Of a DNA stretch of 64,000 bases, positions 23,837-36,930 are shown one piece after another. Position numbers and translations under genes: made by a program. Origin of the DNA: Rachycentron canadum (lineage: Eukaryota > Chordata > Actinopteri > Carangiformes > Rachycentridae); the NCBI GenBank assembly GCA_038496675.1, contig CM076651.1, positions 3,814,918 to 3,878,917 of the forward strand, written 5' to 3'. The number at the start of each line of letters is the position of its first letter. Within the stretch, counting starts at the first letter, position 1. The notes under the pieces are model-generated. The model saw only the letters and a program-made list of their open reading frames with translations, was not told the origin of the DNA and ran no database searches.

Positions 23837-24721
23837 TCATGTTTAGCTGCAGTAAAATATCATTTTTGAGTATGTAAAAACAATAAGCCCAAAATAAATT
23901 TACACTTTCACAGACTCTAGAATACAATTCATGTAACACCTGTAGGCTTGAAACAGATTCAAAAATAATTTACACACAAGTCCAGTGTATAAGACTGTAC
24001 TGGATGATACACAGTATATTAGCTGCTCAATGTCGATTCATGATACATGAATGATACTGCTTAATAATTATGTAGGTTTAACCTACTGTTTGAATCACCA
24101 AAGACAAATGGTGGCATTCAATAGAAACCAGTCTGGAGCTTTGAGTGATTCATGCTGGAAAATCTGTTTGGTTCTGAGAAATGTTTAACACTTGAGCTAA
24201 AGATACCACAATAATGTTTTGTAGTATATATTTTATGTGCAATTTACAAATCATTCAAATCACAAAAAAGTTGTTGCTGAAAAGAAAACTTTACAGCTTT
24301 GAAATTAAGTTGCAGACATAATTTTTATGAAATTTGTATGTAAATTTGTTTGGAAAGTGCAGTGATCTTCCACCCATCAGAAATGTTTCCATTCATGGCA
24401 CCGTGTTGTATGTAAACAGACTCCTCTTGGTCCATGAGCTGGCCTGTCTGATTCTATTTGGAGAGAAAACAATTTCCTGTAAAAGGAAACTAATGAGAGC
24501 ATTGTTTGATGCTCCCCAAATACATGTTGCTTCCACAGGTTTATAACTTTTTAATGCAGAAGTAGCCCTTTTCATGTGGAGCTGCATAATCCCTCAGGGT
24601 TATTCTTCTTCTTATCTTCTTGCAGTTTCACTTTACATACTACCAGTGTGCAAACTCTCAGTCTCTTCTCTTTGGCTCAAACAAACTCCAGATTTTACAG
24701 TGCAGATGGTCAATCTCACAC

Positions 24722-27414
24722 TCAAAATGGAAGCGTCTCCATGAAGATTTTCTCCACGATCGGTGGTGGGGGAACAAGATCTTCTAATTTAAGGTAAAAG
24801 ATTCGCTGGAGGCCTTGAGTGCACAGAGTCCTGAGCTCAGGCAGCTTCCCAAGAAGTCTGGACAAATAATTGGGCCTCAAGGAGTCAGAGCCGCAGCCAG
24901 AGACATGATCTTTAAGGCAGGTGATGAGCTGGTTCTGCAAGTCCTCCACACGTTTTGGCTCCTTTAGACCATGTCGGTCTGCAGAGTAAAATGAGAGACA
25001 TGCTGAGAATGAGCCTTTATCCTTTCTTATCACAACTTTAGCCAAAAAGACACCCTTGAACCTTCAAAGTCTATGAACTTTGAAACTAGGTTTGTCTAAT
25101 TGTTTCCTCCTTGTACATTTGATCAGGTTTAAAAAGGCCACAACTGCTGACTACATCTGAAAAATCTTAACAGAAAACACAAACTATATTTAGTTGAACA
25201 CTACACCTCCTGAGTTGATGTGTCGGAAGTGTTAATGCTGTTACGCTGGAAACATTCCTCGCCTTTAAATGCAAACATTCATTGTGGGCTGTGTGACATC
25301 TTCTCTGTCCTATATGTCAGGTCTTATTACATTTTGCCACACACCTGTTATGTCAGTCCAGTGTGTGTAACTGCATTATACTTGTCATTACCTCATAGAA
25401 GCTGTCTCTTCCTTGCTGGATAAGAGTGACTCTGATCCTGATTTGCACTGCAAACAAGTTAAGGCCTGATATGAGTGAAGCTCTTACCAGTGATTATGAC
25501 CAGGGCTGTGAGACAGGAGAAGGAGGAAACGTCAAGCTTCATGCGATGGAGGCTCTGAGAAAAGTCCAAGATGGAGTCAATCCAGTCCCCAAACCCTCGG
25601 ACACACTGAATTTTGTGAAGCACAGCCCCGTTGCAAAAGATGAGCTTGTCTGTTTCAGGATTGGACCTTTGAGAGAAAAAAAAAAACAACATAATTTGGT
25701 TATGAGGTGCTTCATGAATGTTGTATAATAATGTCTGTTGCATATTGCTATTGTCTGAATCCATTGTAAAGGTTTTTGTTGGAGGCTGCACTCACCGATA
25801 CGCAAGACGGAGGATGAAGAGTTCAACAAATGCAGACTCCAGCAGCAGTTCCTGGTCTTCTGAGCAGAACTCAGAGAAACCTGGGATGCTCTTCGTCCAC
25901 TTCTTGATGACCTCCATGGAGGCCGTCAGAAGGTCGTAGAACTGTTTGATGTCAGTTGCGTCCTCCTTTTGGTTCAGACTCACTTCTGTCTCGTCGTACT
26001 GAAATTGCAGCAGATGTAGCCTTGATGAGCAATTAATCACTGCAGAAAGATTGGGGGAAAAGGGAGGGATGTCGTTTCTTTTTTCCTACCTTGGAATAAT
26101 CCAGTTTCCCAATGCCAGGGTTTGAATCAATATGCGCCCTCACCAGAGAGGCAATCATGCTCACTGGAGAGACAGCGGTCGTCACATCCTGGACCACTTT
26201 GGGCTTGGAAGGCAGGCGTCCTCTTCGCCCCTTCAGACTGTCCGTTCTCACAACTGGGAAAAACCACGGTGACATCGATGTTAATTTCAGTTCATCTGCA
26301 TCAATCAAATAATTCTTCGTTGATTCCTTTGGGTTTGTGCTAAACTCACCTTCCCTGACCATGCCTACAGCGAGACATTTCTGGAAACGGCAGAACTGAC
26401 ATCGATTCCGCCTTCTCTTATCCACAGGACAATCCTTGTTGGCAAGGCAGACATACTTGGAATTTTTTTGCACCGTGCGCTGTGAAATAAAAACAGGAAA
26501 CATAAAGGAATTACTCGAAAATGGCTCTAAAGACACCCAGCAATCAGTTAGATAACACCATTCTCTCTCTTCCGATTGAGACCCTCTGTATTTCTGAGGC
26601 TGTTGGGAAAGTAAAATTTTATTACCTTGAAAAACCCTTTGCATCCCTCACAGGTGCGAACCCCGTAGTGCTGACAGGAGGCGTTGTCCCCACACACAGC
26701 ACAGCAGCCTTCATTTCCACTTGGGCTTTTTAATTTGGGCGATAAGCTGCCGTCCATCTGGTCATTGCCATCAAGGCTACGTGCTTGCTCCATTGACATG
26801 GTGGGGAAGGTCAGTGCAGACTGGAGAGGAAGGGCCAAAGTGAAAGGGTCCTGATCTCGTAACTGTGGCTGACCCAAATGAGACATATCCTCCGCAGACC
26901 CAGACCCAAATGTGAAAAAAGAGGGTGCATGTGGCACCGAGGTCTCCTCAGTTGCCCAGTATCCTGGACTGGGTGAGTATGGGCCAAAGGCTGAATCCCA
27001 GGTGGACGTATGCTGACTCTGGAACCCAGGTGTTGAAGGGGACGAGGCCGATGCCGGGCTGCCAAAATAATCTGAACCACCGGGGGACAAAGCCTCATCC
27101 GGGTAACTCAGGGTGAAAGTTCCCGGGTAGCAGCTGTAAACCTGGAGGTCATCCAGCTTGAAGGGAGTCTCGTGGCCTGATGATGGAGCGACGTGGGCAG
27201 GGCCTGCAGTGAACTGGCATGAATATCCATCTAAGTCGCCTGTGTTAGTGCCCACCAGAGAGCTGATGCTTGGCAGGGATGGAGCAGAGAGGTGGTCCCG
27301 TGGGCTGCTCATATTCACAGCCAACCTAGAGATAAAGTCTGTGCTTTGAAGCTCTGAGCTGCCAAGGCTGTTCTCATAGGGCTGAGATCCATGCTGGGAG
27401 TGTATGCAAGTCAT
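24722..27414 (-). CDS. nr4a1: Nuclear receptor subfamily 4 group A member 1 (Nur77)
   Basis: Orphan nuclear receptor induced as an immediate-early gene; it binds NBRE sites as a monomer and controls apoptosis, inflammation and metabolism. Coding exons in order: 27414-26626, 26479-26350, 26253-26090, 25998-25796, 25666-25488, 24978-24722; phases agree, giving 573 aa (human 598). Exon 2 encodes the Ser/Pro/Gly-rich activation region and the first zinc finger (from C238: CAVCGDNASC, P-box CEGCKG). The next exon encodes the second finger (CLANKDCPVDKRRRNRCQFC). The basic GRRGRLPSK block and the ligand-binding domain follow, ending KIFMETLPF. The LBD contains GFGDWIDSIL and LLGKLPELRTLCTQG. The exon boundary within the DNA-binding domain (after FFK) is the one usual in the NR4A group. 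The non-coding first exon is annotated separately. nr4a2 and nr4a3 are less likely given the N terminus MTCIHSQHGS. Confidence 0.97.
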
Positions 27415-28118
27415 GGCTGCAAGACTGAAAAAGACACCATGAAAAATGTTAGAGCCAAACAAGTTCGTTTTTCAGATCTTTATTTCAAAACTTCAAGCCA
27501 TGACCAGTGAATCTGTTAAATGTCCATGAAGTGAAAATGAGAAGCTTGGCCTTCATTTCCCCTTCTCTGTGCAATGTACTCAGTATTTCTGTGCTGGAGT
27601 ATTAAATAAGCCCAGGTTTGCACACATGTAGTCCAAGCTTGAAGATTGGATAACAATACTGAGCCCTCCCTTAAGCCCTTTTGCTGTCAGTTCATATCAT
27701 GCCATCTTCACTTCACAGCATTTTTATTCACACCTGAAACTTTTGCGCAGTAGGTCTGAGTCTTCTGATTCATCACCAACCAGAAGGTACAAGAAGTGAT
27801 GTGAAAACATGTGTTCCCACGACATCTAGATTTGATTTAATGTTCTTTGTATGACATTGTTTAAAAACTACTCAAGACATTATTTTTGAAAGTTTTACCT
27901 CTGGAGCTCGAATGGATGGAAAAAACACATTACATTACTTCCTATTTGTGCAAAATCGATTATTTTACTGTTGCAAAGACGGTTTTATTTTGCATACACA
28001 CTGAAAACTGACTGTAGATAAAACACCTTTAAATATAACTTCTTATTTGGTCAGTAAGTGCTACGTTCAAGTCACTTTAACCAAAGCCTCGTGTATGAAA
28101 ACCATAGATATTTCTTAC

Positions 28119-28205
28119 CTTATGTCCGTCTACAGGTGTTTGAACTGTCCGTGCTCCACAAACGACTGTCACTCATCCTCGGTGTCTCTCGGCTCTAAAA
28201 AGTAG
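28119..28205 (-). other. nr4a1 non-coding first exon
   Basis: The donor AG|GTAAGA at 28119/28118 lies downstream of a TATA box at 28238-28231. The acceptor at 27425 leads into coding exon 2, whose ATG follows after 10 nt. The 5' end at about 28205 is estimated from TATA spacing only. Confidence 0.65.
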
Positions 28206-28390
28206 TTCCTCTCCGCTCGTCGCGACAGCGCCTTTATAGCGTCTGCTTAACTGTACCCATGACGTCGACAAAGGTTTCCATACATGGCTGCGTGGTGGGC
28301 GGGGAGATTTCCAGCCCGCGGCCAATCACTGCGCGCGTATGAGACAACGGCCGTCTGATGACGCACTACGGGATTCCGCTGACGTGCTCA
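28206..28390 (-). promoter_or_regulatory. nr4a1 immediate-early promoter
   Basis: A CG-rich block upstream of exon 1. It contains a TATA box (TATAAAGG, 28238-28231), a CRE with 7 of 8 matches (28260-28267, TGACGTCG on plus), and a CArG-like box CCATACATGG (28278-28287, one off consensus). It also has a GC box (28297-28304), a CCAAT box (28322-28326), and further CRE-like sites TGACGCA (28359-28365) and TGACGTG (28380-28386). CREB and SRF sites fit the known rapid induction of NR4A genes. Confidence 0.75.
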
Positions 28391-28401
28391 CGACTAAGAA
28401 C

Positions 28402-28435
28402 CACACACACACACACACACACACTCACTCTCTCG

Positions 28436-28460
<25 letters not shown>
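28402..28460. repeat. (CA)n microsatellite
   Basis: Two CA runs separated by TCACTCTCTCG, just upstream of the nr4a1 promoter. Confidence 0.95.
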
Positions 28461-28466
<6 letters not shown>

Positions 28467-28645
28467 ATTCATATACATACACCCGAAAACAAAGGGCTGA
28501 ATATAATTTTTTATTTTTTTTTAAACTTCATATTGAATGACATGACTCCAAAAATATGTCTATATGATGAATTATAGTAAGTTGTGCTGAAAGGATGGAA
28601 ACATACGATTTCATCATTTTACCATTACACAGGAAGCCACAGATG

Positions 28646-28673
28646 TTTTTTTTTTTTTTTTTTTTTTTTTTTT
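28646..28673. repeat. poly(T) tract
   Basis: Twenty-eight consecutive T residues. It could be the tail of a minus-strand retroposed sequence, but no body is recognised next to it. Confidence 0.9.
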
Positions 28674-28954
28674 CTATTCCTGGGAGAAAAACATTTTTTG
28701 AAGCTTGCTGTCTGATGGTAAAAGTGAAGAGAAATGTTGTTTGCCCCACATTTTCAGAGCCCCTGTTTCTGGGCTTTACCATAAAAAGAATAATAATTAA
28801 AAAAAAAAAAAGGTGACAACAAGCATAAGCAAAATTAGGGCTGCCTGTTTAGTCAGAAATAGAAAAGAGAAAAAGAGCTTTATCTGCTCAATGTGTCTCA
28901 TCTCTCACTCAAGTTTAAATTAAGGCACACAAAAGTGTTTTACAATGTAAAATG

Positions 28955-29062
28955 TTTCACACACACATTCATTCAACACTTACATCTATTTGAGGTTCAG
29001 TATCTTGCCCAAGGACACTTCAGCACTCGGACTCTCTACCTCCTGAGCCCCAGGATAAATCA
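28955..29062. repeat. SINE-like dispersed repeat fragment
   Basis: It contains GTTCAGTATCTTGCCCAAGG, then ACACTTCAGCA and CTCTACCTCCTGAGCC. These are the two conserved blocks of a tRNA-like repeat widespread in fish, here with the middle deleted. Confidence 0.55.
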
Positions 29063-29669
29063 CTGGGCATGAATGGGTCCTTCCTACTGGAAGACATAGG
29101 TATCTAGACGACTGTAGCTCCCATAGAAGGGTGTCGATTTGTTTATTAGTGATGATCTATTTGTCAGGTAGTTACCCTGAAGCAGTTTATTGTAACTAGA
29201 TACACTGAGACCACAGGGAGGTCAAAGGTTACACAACCAAAGAAACTGAGCTATAGACTCAATATGTGAGAGACACAGTGGGGGTTTTAGGTGAAATTAA
29301 AAAAAAAAAAAAAAAACAGACTGCAACTGTTCATAAGAGTGAAAGATTATTTTTGCTTTTAAGGAAGAGGATTATTGATAATGATGTATTCACAGTGAGA
29401 TAGATCAGTTGGTTTGTGTGCAGGCCTCACTTCAACATTACATGTGACACAGATGTATTCAGTTTGTGTCAGTTTAGTTGAAAATGTAAATCCATCAAGC
29501 CATCATCATCTATATCTTTCACCATTAAATTATTTGAGACTGACTTTGAGAGTCAGAGGTGCTAATTCAAGTCATTGTAAGGGTAATATTTTGGGGTGTT
29601 TGGTGTTGATTTGCAGTGTCACACACTCACCAAGGGCCTCCCTTCGCTCTCAGCCTCAGTTCTTTGTGG

Positions 29670-30350
29670 TGTTGACACCATAAGATGTTGGACACTCCTT
29701 TGAGACTGTGCACCGTGCTGACATGATTGCATTGCATCGTTTCTGCAGATTTGTCAGCTGTACATTCAGTTTCCCTTTCTACCCCCATCTTAAGTCTTGT
29801 GTTGGATTCAGATCTGGTGACTGCTGTGTCTTGTTCTTGAAACCAGTTACAGACGACTTTTCCTTTGTGACATGGCGCATTATCACCACTAGTCTTTAAC
29901 TGTCCAGTGTTGGTGAGTCTGTGTCCACTGCAGCCTCAGAGTTATGTTCTTGACAGGAGGAACCTCACGTGGTTTTCTGCTGTTGCTCATCCACCTCAAG
30001 GTTCAACATGTTCATCATTCTGGTAACTCGTTGTGAGTTACTCATTCTGAGTTACCAAAACCTTTCTGTCAGCTCCAACCAGTCGAACCATTCTCCAGCA
30101 GAACTGCCTTCTGTACTTTTTTGTTTTTGACTCCATTCTGAGTAAAGATGTGTGTGAAAATCTTAGCAGATCAGCAAGTTTCCAAAATACTCAAAGCAGC
30201 TCATCCCACTGATGTTTGATGTGAACATTTAATAAAGCTCCTGACCTGTATCTGCATGATCTTACTCACTGCACTGTCGCCAGATGATTGGCTGATTAGA
30301 TAATTACACAATTAGGCCGGTGCACAGGTGTTTCTTGTGAAGGTCGTATG
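29670..30350 (-). mobile_element. Degenerate Tc1-like DNA transposon
   Basis: On the minus strand the sequence runs from a degraded end near 30350 (GCACCGGCC, then GATTAGATAATT on plus) into a decayed helix-turn-helix region (CTTTGAGTATTTTGGAAAC, then CTGATCTGCTAAGATTTTC). It ends in CTCACCAACACTGGACAGTT, which encodes HQHWTV, typical of Tc1-like transposases. Many stops and deletions break the frame. It is a different Tc1 lineage from the copy at 22.6-23.5 kb. Confidence 0.7.
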
Positions 30351-32064
30351 GTGTTCCTATTACTGTTTATCTGAAACCACAGTTAAACAACCACAGAAAC
30401 TTTGACTTTTTCTAATTTCCAATCTACATCTATTTGCATGCCCTCTCTGAGATCCCAGACATGCTCTCAAAGCCTTTTGCACTCCCGCACAGTATACTAT
30501 TTTTGCTGTCTTACTCTGAATTTCATTAATAAACTAAAACTGTCTTTGTGGGAGGAAGAGCTTTTCACAACTCCTGGTGCAATAGAGGAAGCAAGTGAAT
30601 GACAGTGCATCTGTGATGTTATGCCAGCACTATGGGCCTCCCTGCTGCACAGAAACTGATTTCAATTGTTATCTGATCTGGATTATCAGGCACAGTCTCT
30701 TCCTGCCATGAATGACTGTCATCCTTTGGTGCCATCAACAGGATCTTTTCTCTGGACGTCCCTTGGACCCACAATTAAATAATTTGGTGGAAAGACAAAG
30801 TTGCTGGTAAGTGACGATGCTGATTGTATTCTGCATTTATGCGCGTGTGCAGGCGGAAGCAAGCATCTGAATGTTACAATGCAAGGTGCAAGAAATGGGA
30901 CCATTGTGTGAAACTGTTCTAAGACACTTGCAATCCCACACACGTGTACTTGTTATGTATTATAACATGTGCATGGCCAGAGCTACGCCCCCCACCTGTT
31001 ACCCCTTCAGTGCTATTTTTGTATTGAGAAGATGTTTGTCATTGTGGAGAAATACTCAGGTTCTTCAGCTTGTCATAATCCGACAACACGTCTTAGTTTG
31101 AATCTGGTGAGCGAGCAGATGGGAGCACTGCACACAGAGCATTATATTTATACAGACTACAAGTACCTGCCATTACAGTAAAGTCAGTTGTCCTTTTGAT
31201 CACTGGTCGTTTGCATACAGATGTAAATCAGGCTGAGATCATGATATCAGCAGTGCTTTGCATCTTTTTCCAAACCTAAGAGGATTCCACAGCTCGTGCA
31301 CAAGTATTTATTGTTGATTTTAGTCTGGAATTTGGCATTAACAGAGATAAAGGTAAGTTCTTTATTGTTAGTTAGTAGTAGCTAGTTAGTTAGTGGTGAC
31401 CTGTAGGATACAGAAAGTTAGTGTATGAACACACTACATGGTGGTGTCAACACATAAACTCTGATAGAAATGTCAAAATGTCAAGTGCTCTAATGTAACC
31501 GCTCTTATGGCCTCAGTTCGATCAGTCTGATTGGTCTCATCTCTAATGTGAATCAGAAAAATAAGCCTGTGGTAACTTTAAATCCATTACTCAACTCTAA
31601 CTTCTAACATGACAGGGGTTAAGCTACACCGGCCCCTTTACTCCATCTAACCCCAACCTGTCTTCAGAGGTGCAGATAAATTCTTGACACAGTTCATGTG
31701 CTGCACCCAAAATATCAGTTTCTCTCTGTGGGCAGAACATCCAGAACAAGGTGATCGGGTTCAAACATGCCTTTGTGCCACTGGCCTCTTCATGCTTAGC
31801 TGTCACATTGATGGGTTCATGGGGGTGCAAGTGGGGATTGTTTGCATGAAGCATGATATGAGGTCATGTTGGCGTGTATATTTCCATGTGTGTTTTACTC
31901 ATTCATGCACTTAGGCATAGAGTTGTTTTGGAGCCTCAAATACGGAAACACCTGTATGGCGTGATGCAATGCGGCCTTGTACTAAAAGCCACCTTACTTA
32001 AAAAAGTTCAGCTTTTGTTAAGTCTACAGCCACACTACAGGCTTTGAGGAGGAAAAGTCACGGG

Positions 32065-32160
32065 ATCACCAAAGACGACCATGGTTCATCCTCTGTGGGC
32101 CATGAAAGTCTGAAGCAAATTTCACCGCAACATATCCAAGTTGTTGTTGAGATATATTAC
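32065..32160 (-). repeat. Short dispersed repeat fragment, inverted
   Basis: GGATCACCAAAGACGACCAT, then GGTTCATCCTCTGTGGGCCA and AGTTGTTGTTGAGATAT form the inverted form of the repeat seen at 20741 and 22370. Confidence 0.5.
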
Positions 32161-32215
32161 CATCACTATAGAGCCATGCCACAGGTGCTCAACTGGTTGA
32201 GTTCTGGTGACTGTG

Positions 32216-32217
<2 letters not shown>

Positions 32218-32271
<54 letters not shown>

Positions 32272-32716
32272 NNNNNNNNNNNNNNNNNNNNNNNNNNNNN
32301 NNNNNNNNNNNNNNNNNNNNNNNNNNNNNNNNNNNNNNNNNNNNNNNNNNNNNNNNNNNNNNNNNNNNNNNNNNNNNNNNNNNNNNNNNNNNNNNNNNNN
32401 NNNNNNNNNNNNNNNNNNNNNNNNNNNNNNNNNNNNNNNNNNNNNNNNNNNNNNNNNNNNNNNNNNNNNNNNNNNNNNNNNNNNNNNNNNNNNNNNNNNN
32501 NNNNNNNNNNNNNNNNNNNNNNNNNNNNNNNNNNNNNNNNNNNNNNNNNNNNNNNNNNNNNNNNNNNNNNNNNNNNNNNNNNNNNNNNNNNNNNNNNNNN
32601 NNNNNNNNNNNNNNNNNNNTATCTATATATATATATATATAGAAAATGAATAATATATATATATATATTTAGCTATGAGAAACCTTTTGACTCAATTATA
32701 TATATATTTATATATA
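32218..32716. repeat. (TA)n tract spanning an assembly gap
   Basis: A TA run (32218-32271) enters 348 N bases (32272-32619), and TA-rich sequence continues beyond to about 32716. The gap is almost certainly a long TA microsatellite that failed to assemble; its true length is unknown. Confidence 0.95.
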
Positions 32717-35700
32717 AAAAATTGAGAATAAAAAAGTAGATGAAAATCAGCATGATATACTTCTATACCACAGTATGGAATATGTTGCAAAAAAAACTGA
32801 ATTCACACACCATGAAACTGACATATTTGGAGAAGCTGCTTTACCCATGACGAAAAAACACCACCTCCCCGCAACTCTTCCCCTTTTTTTTTTTTTTTTT
32901 TTGAGCAAGCACGTGAGACAGTTTTCTATCAGTGTCTACGTTCCTCCACAAGGCTTAAGTCACTGTTGTCCTTATCAAGTTGCATTTTCCATGTGGAGCA
33001 GATCAGAGATCACACATAAAAGATGGATCATATTTTACATTCAGATGATATAAATAATGCATCTCCCCTCCAGAGCTGTCAATGTTGTATTTTTTTCATT
33101 TCATTTTCAACTCATTGTTCTGCATAACAGGACCGTCGTGTTTTTAAGAGCTGTGCCAATCCGTGTACTATTACTATCAGACACTTCAGTGCAGAAACGA
33201 GTGGCATCTTATCCATTTTGTCTGTGGTCACTTCAGAGTTCTCAACTTTTGCTGATGTTTGCACCAACAGGAGGATGCATCACATACTGTTCATGCTCCA
33301 TCTGCTGGTGCAACCTGGGAGCTTGACATTCAAGCATATTTTCTCAAGTTGCACTGAGTCAGCAGCTTTGAAGGTACACCTATGTGGTCTAATACAACAG
33401 TCCTGCAAAAAATTATAGCTTACAATGTTTTTGAAATGCATAATGTTTGTCTTGACTGTGAACCTGTAGGGAAAATAAAGGCATGAGGAGACAATAATTT
33501 AGCAAGAAACCTCCACTCAGATTGAGAGGAGGAAAGCAGGTGAGTGACATATCAAAGATGAATCATGTGGTCAGATGCAAACAGTGCAAAACATATTGAC
33601 TATATATATTATACTATATTATATATATTGACATATTGACTTCTGCAAAGAAAGAGTATCTGTAGCAAAAAGATAAATGCAGTGGTGTGAAAAGTACAAT
33701 TTTCTTCTCTCTTTGCTAAGTAGAAATATGAAGTCAGTTGACTTTGAGAGACCGGGAGCTTCTCCCCTCATTATATTTAATTATAAAGTTCCCTGGTCAT
33801 TGATCTGGTAAAAGCAGCAGCTGAAATGTTCGTCTGCAGATTCTCGCTGCAACATGAAACACTGGCCACATCAATCACACCAGACATCACTCACAATGAA
33901 GATATACTGAGATATAAATCAGTGGGAGCGGATGTTCTCATTAACTGGTGTGTCTTTCAGGAGTTTAGCCAAAGGATCATGAGAATCTGTTGAGGATAAT
34001 TTACATGTTAATGAGTCACTGGTGGTAATGATGGTCTCCTGTAACAGTTCACACAATTTATATGTCTTTAAACTGTAAACAAGCACAACCTGAATTAACA
34101 AAAGATCAGCATCAAAGAACAAGTATAATGAGGTGTTAATAGGACTTGGACCTTTAGGAAAAAAAGGTTAATTACACTTGTAACCAGTCCAAAGGGAGAA
34201 ATATTAATATTTTTCATTGCTCTACAATGTTTTTAATACTTTTACAGTCTCAACTTGTTGGAACATTGATGTGATAATAATACTAATATAGGACATTCAC
34301 AGACAAGTTCTCCCCCAGACCCATAACTTGCCAGAGGAACCAAATATCCCATGTGGCCTGAGGGCATCTCTGGGTATGGAGGATTAATGGAAGGACATTT
34401 CACAAGTGCGACTTCTATTTAGCTGCTAAATCTTAAGGGCCCTGATATTGTGCATGGTTGCTCTCAATCACACTGTGATGTATTACTGAAACACAACACA
34501 TCAATGATTCAAAGTCAAAACATGTGCATAAGTGGTTTGTTCAATCTAAAATCGAGGTTCACATTTTAATGTGTTATCATTTACCTTCCAAATGTCTTTG
34601 ATGCATAGAAACAACTGTGTAACTCGCGTTAGTGAGTTGACTGACCACTGGAGGGCAGCATCCCAACATGAATAACATCCCATCAGACGTAATTTCACAG
34701 GGCATACAGGACAGAGAAAACTCAAACTCAGTCATAAAACAAACAAACAAAAAAAAAAAAAACAACAACTCTGAATCTCAAAATGTCAAACCTCTGCATC
34801 TCTGCAACATGAGCAACACACCAAGCAACAGGCCAAAGGTTTTACTCCATTTGTACAGGTCACAAAACACAATATGCTGCATGATCATAAAATGACTGAC
34901 TGTGACATTAATGCTTACAAACAAACAAATGTGGACAACTTAAGGGCTTTGTGTTAACGCGTGTTAAACCTGGCATGAGACACATGCATGTCAGTTGCTG
35001 CTAACACACAAAGAGAAAGTGCTTGAAAGAGAAGTGACTGAAAGGTCATCAAATCTAAAGTTAGTCAAATAGACCTTCAGCAACAACTGAGATCCTCAGA
35101 GGTAAAAGAAAGTTGAAATCTTGAAAGATGTTAATTATTCATTTTAAAGGTGGGCTTTTGAATTTATATGACTAGAATCAATATTCAAGACTTACTATAA
35201 ACTATAAAGTCACTAGTTATGTGGTCGTGAGTTTTGTACAATGAATTAAAGACCTGATTACATTAAATGAAAATGACGCAAGAAAATGACGTCCAGTGAT
35301 CAGAGGCATTTCATCACAGCATGTGTTGAATAATGATCTCTGTCCTCATTGTTGTCTTTGTCCCCCAGGAGGACAAAATCTTTTCTGTCATCTGTTTGTA
35401 GGTCACAAGAATGTCTCCCATTGAGCCTTCCCACTCTCACATTCCTCCCTCATCGACTGCCCACGTCCACTGGGCCACACACACTGGGCCGGTCCAGGAC
35501 TGGGCTCAGCTTCAGGGACCCATCTGTTGGTGTCACTGGGCCACAGACAGTCTGTTGGCTCGGCACAGGCTCGTACGAACGAGTGTATTACTGAGTTACA
35601 CTTCATCACATAAGGGGGAAAAAAAGGTGGAAGCAGTATAGGAGTAAAAGAACGGTTCAACAGTTCATCAGCCGTAGTTTATCTTAGCTCATCTCAGCAC

Positions 35701-36899
35701 AAAGACTGAAAACAAGGGGAACCCAGCTTGTGTGAGTTTATCCAGAGGCAGGAGAGTCTGACTGACCTGCACCTCTGAAGCTCTGGGATGAACTCTTTTT
35801 ACTTGTTTATTTATTCTGTAGAAAAATTAAAGTGTCACTGTTTTTCTTGTGTGCTGGACTATTTCTTACTCTCTTATTTTGGGCCATGTAAAGACCCAAA
35901 AACTGCTCAAAGCCAAGAAATAATCTGCCACACCTCTAAAAACAACTGTTATTTTTACATGGTAAGAGGGTTTTGTCATGGCTGAACAGAGCCAGGTTCC
36001 AGTCTTTGGTGCTAAGATAAGCTAACTGGCTGTAGTGTCTATAGCATTATATTATTATATACATAGCTCCAGTTATATTACAAAGTAAAACCTTCCTCTA
36101 TGACAGTGTAAAGATACTATAAAGTCATGGAACAGATACATTCACAGCAAAATGTGTTTCAAGTATCAAAAGTAAAATGATTCTGCAGTAAAATGGAGCC
36201 TGTGGCTGATCTGTTCTCCTATTAAATAGAGTCAGATTATCAGATAGTTACTGATCATCATTTGATAGGCAGCCTTTTCCTGTTGTAGCCGATCGTGATG
36301 TTGCTAGTTTTACCTACTTTGAAGCCAACAGTTCAATATTTTACTCCAGTGTTTCCCAACCTAGGGGTCGGGGCTCTTCCAAAGGGCCACAGCATAACTG
36401 CGAGGGCTGGTGGGCTGAGTCATGAAAGAGGAAAGTAGGGAAAACAAAGTACTGCTAAGTCATTTTTTTCTCTCTTTCTCTTGCTCATCTTTGTTATTTT
36501 AATGAAATATTGGATGGTTTCTACCACTTTGGGCTTCAAATCCTTGTTTAAATGAAACCATCAGAGGCGTTTGGAAGAGGAAGTGTTTCTCTGGCAGAAC
36601 CATGAACAACTCATAGACATCTGAAATATGACGAGGCCCAAACTACACACGGAAATTCTTACTGGCTTATACTGTATTTCACTGGCTTTTATTATGTTTT
36701 CTATCTGAAATGAAAGGAGGAACTATGAAATATTTATGTACTGCACTTATTCTTTCCACCACCATAAGAAAACTATTTGAATACAACAAGGTCGCAGGAA
36801 GCGCCACTGTTTTTAATCTGTTTTTAATCTGACTCCTGGTTTTCAGAGGGTGTCACAGTTATGGGCCTTGCTGTTTTCTCCGAACTAAGGAGGGTGTGG

Positions 36900-36930
36900 A
36901 TTGTTTTCCCGGCTCCAACAGGAAAACAAT
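36900..36930. promoter_or_regulatory. Inverted repeat with paired SOX-like cores
   Basis: ATTGTTTTCC (36900-36909) and GGAAAACAAT (36921-36930) are exact reverse complements around an 11-nt spacer. The ATTGT/ACAAT ends are SOX-type core motifs in inverted orientation. A regulatory role is only a guess. Confidence 0.35.

Noticed and set aside
28646..28673. poly(T) considered as the tail of a retrogene
   Set aside because: No intronless gene copy or target duplication could be seen next to it.
32044..32653. 201-codon frame
   Set aside because: It reads through Ns and a TA repeat (Tyr-Ile runs).
33600..33650. TATA-rich inverted segment with CATATTGAC at both sides
   Set aside because: Low-complexity A+T sequence explains the symmetry.
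35041..35048. Exact NBRE (AAAGGTCA), the NR4A1 monomer site, about 7 kb upstream of nr4a1
   Set aside because: About two such 8-mers are expected by chance on both strands of 64 kb, and others occur at about 20.9 and 52.1 kb, so autoregulation is not supported.
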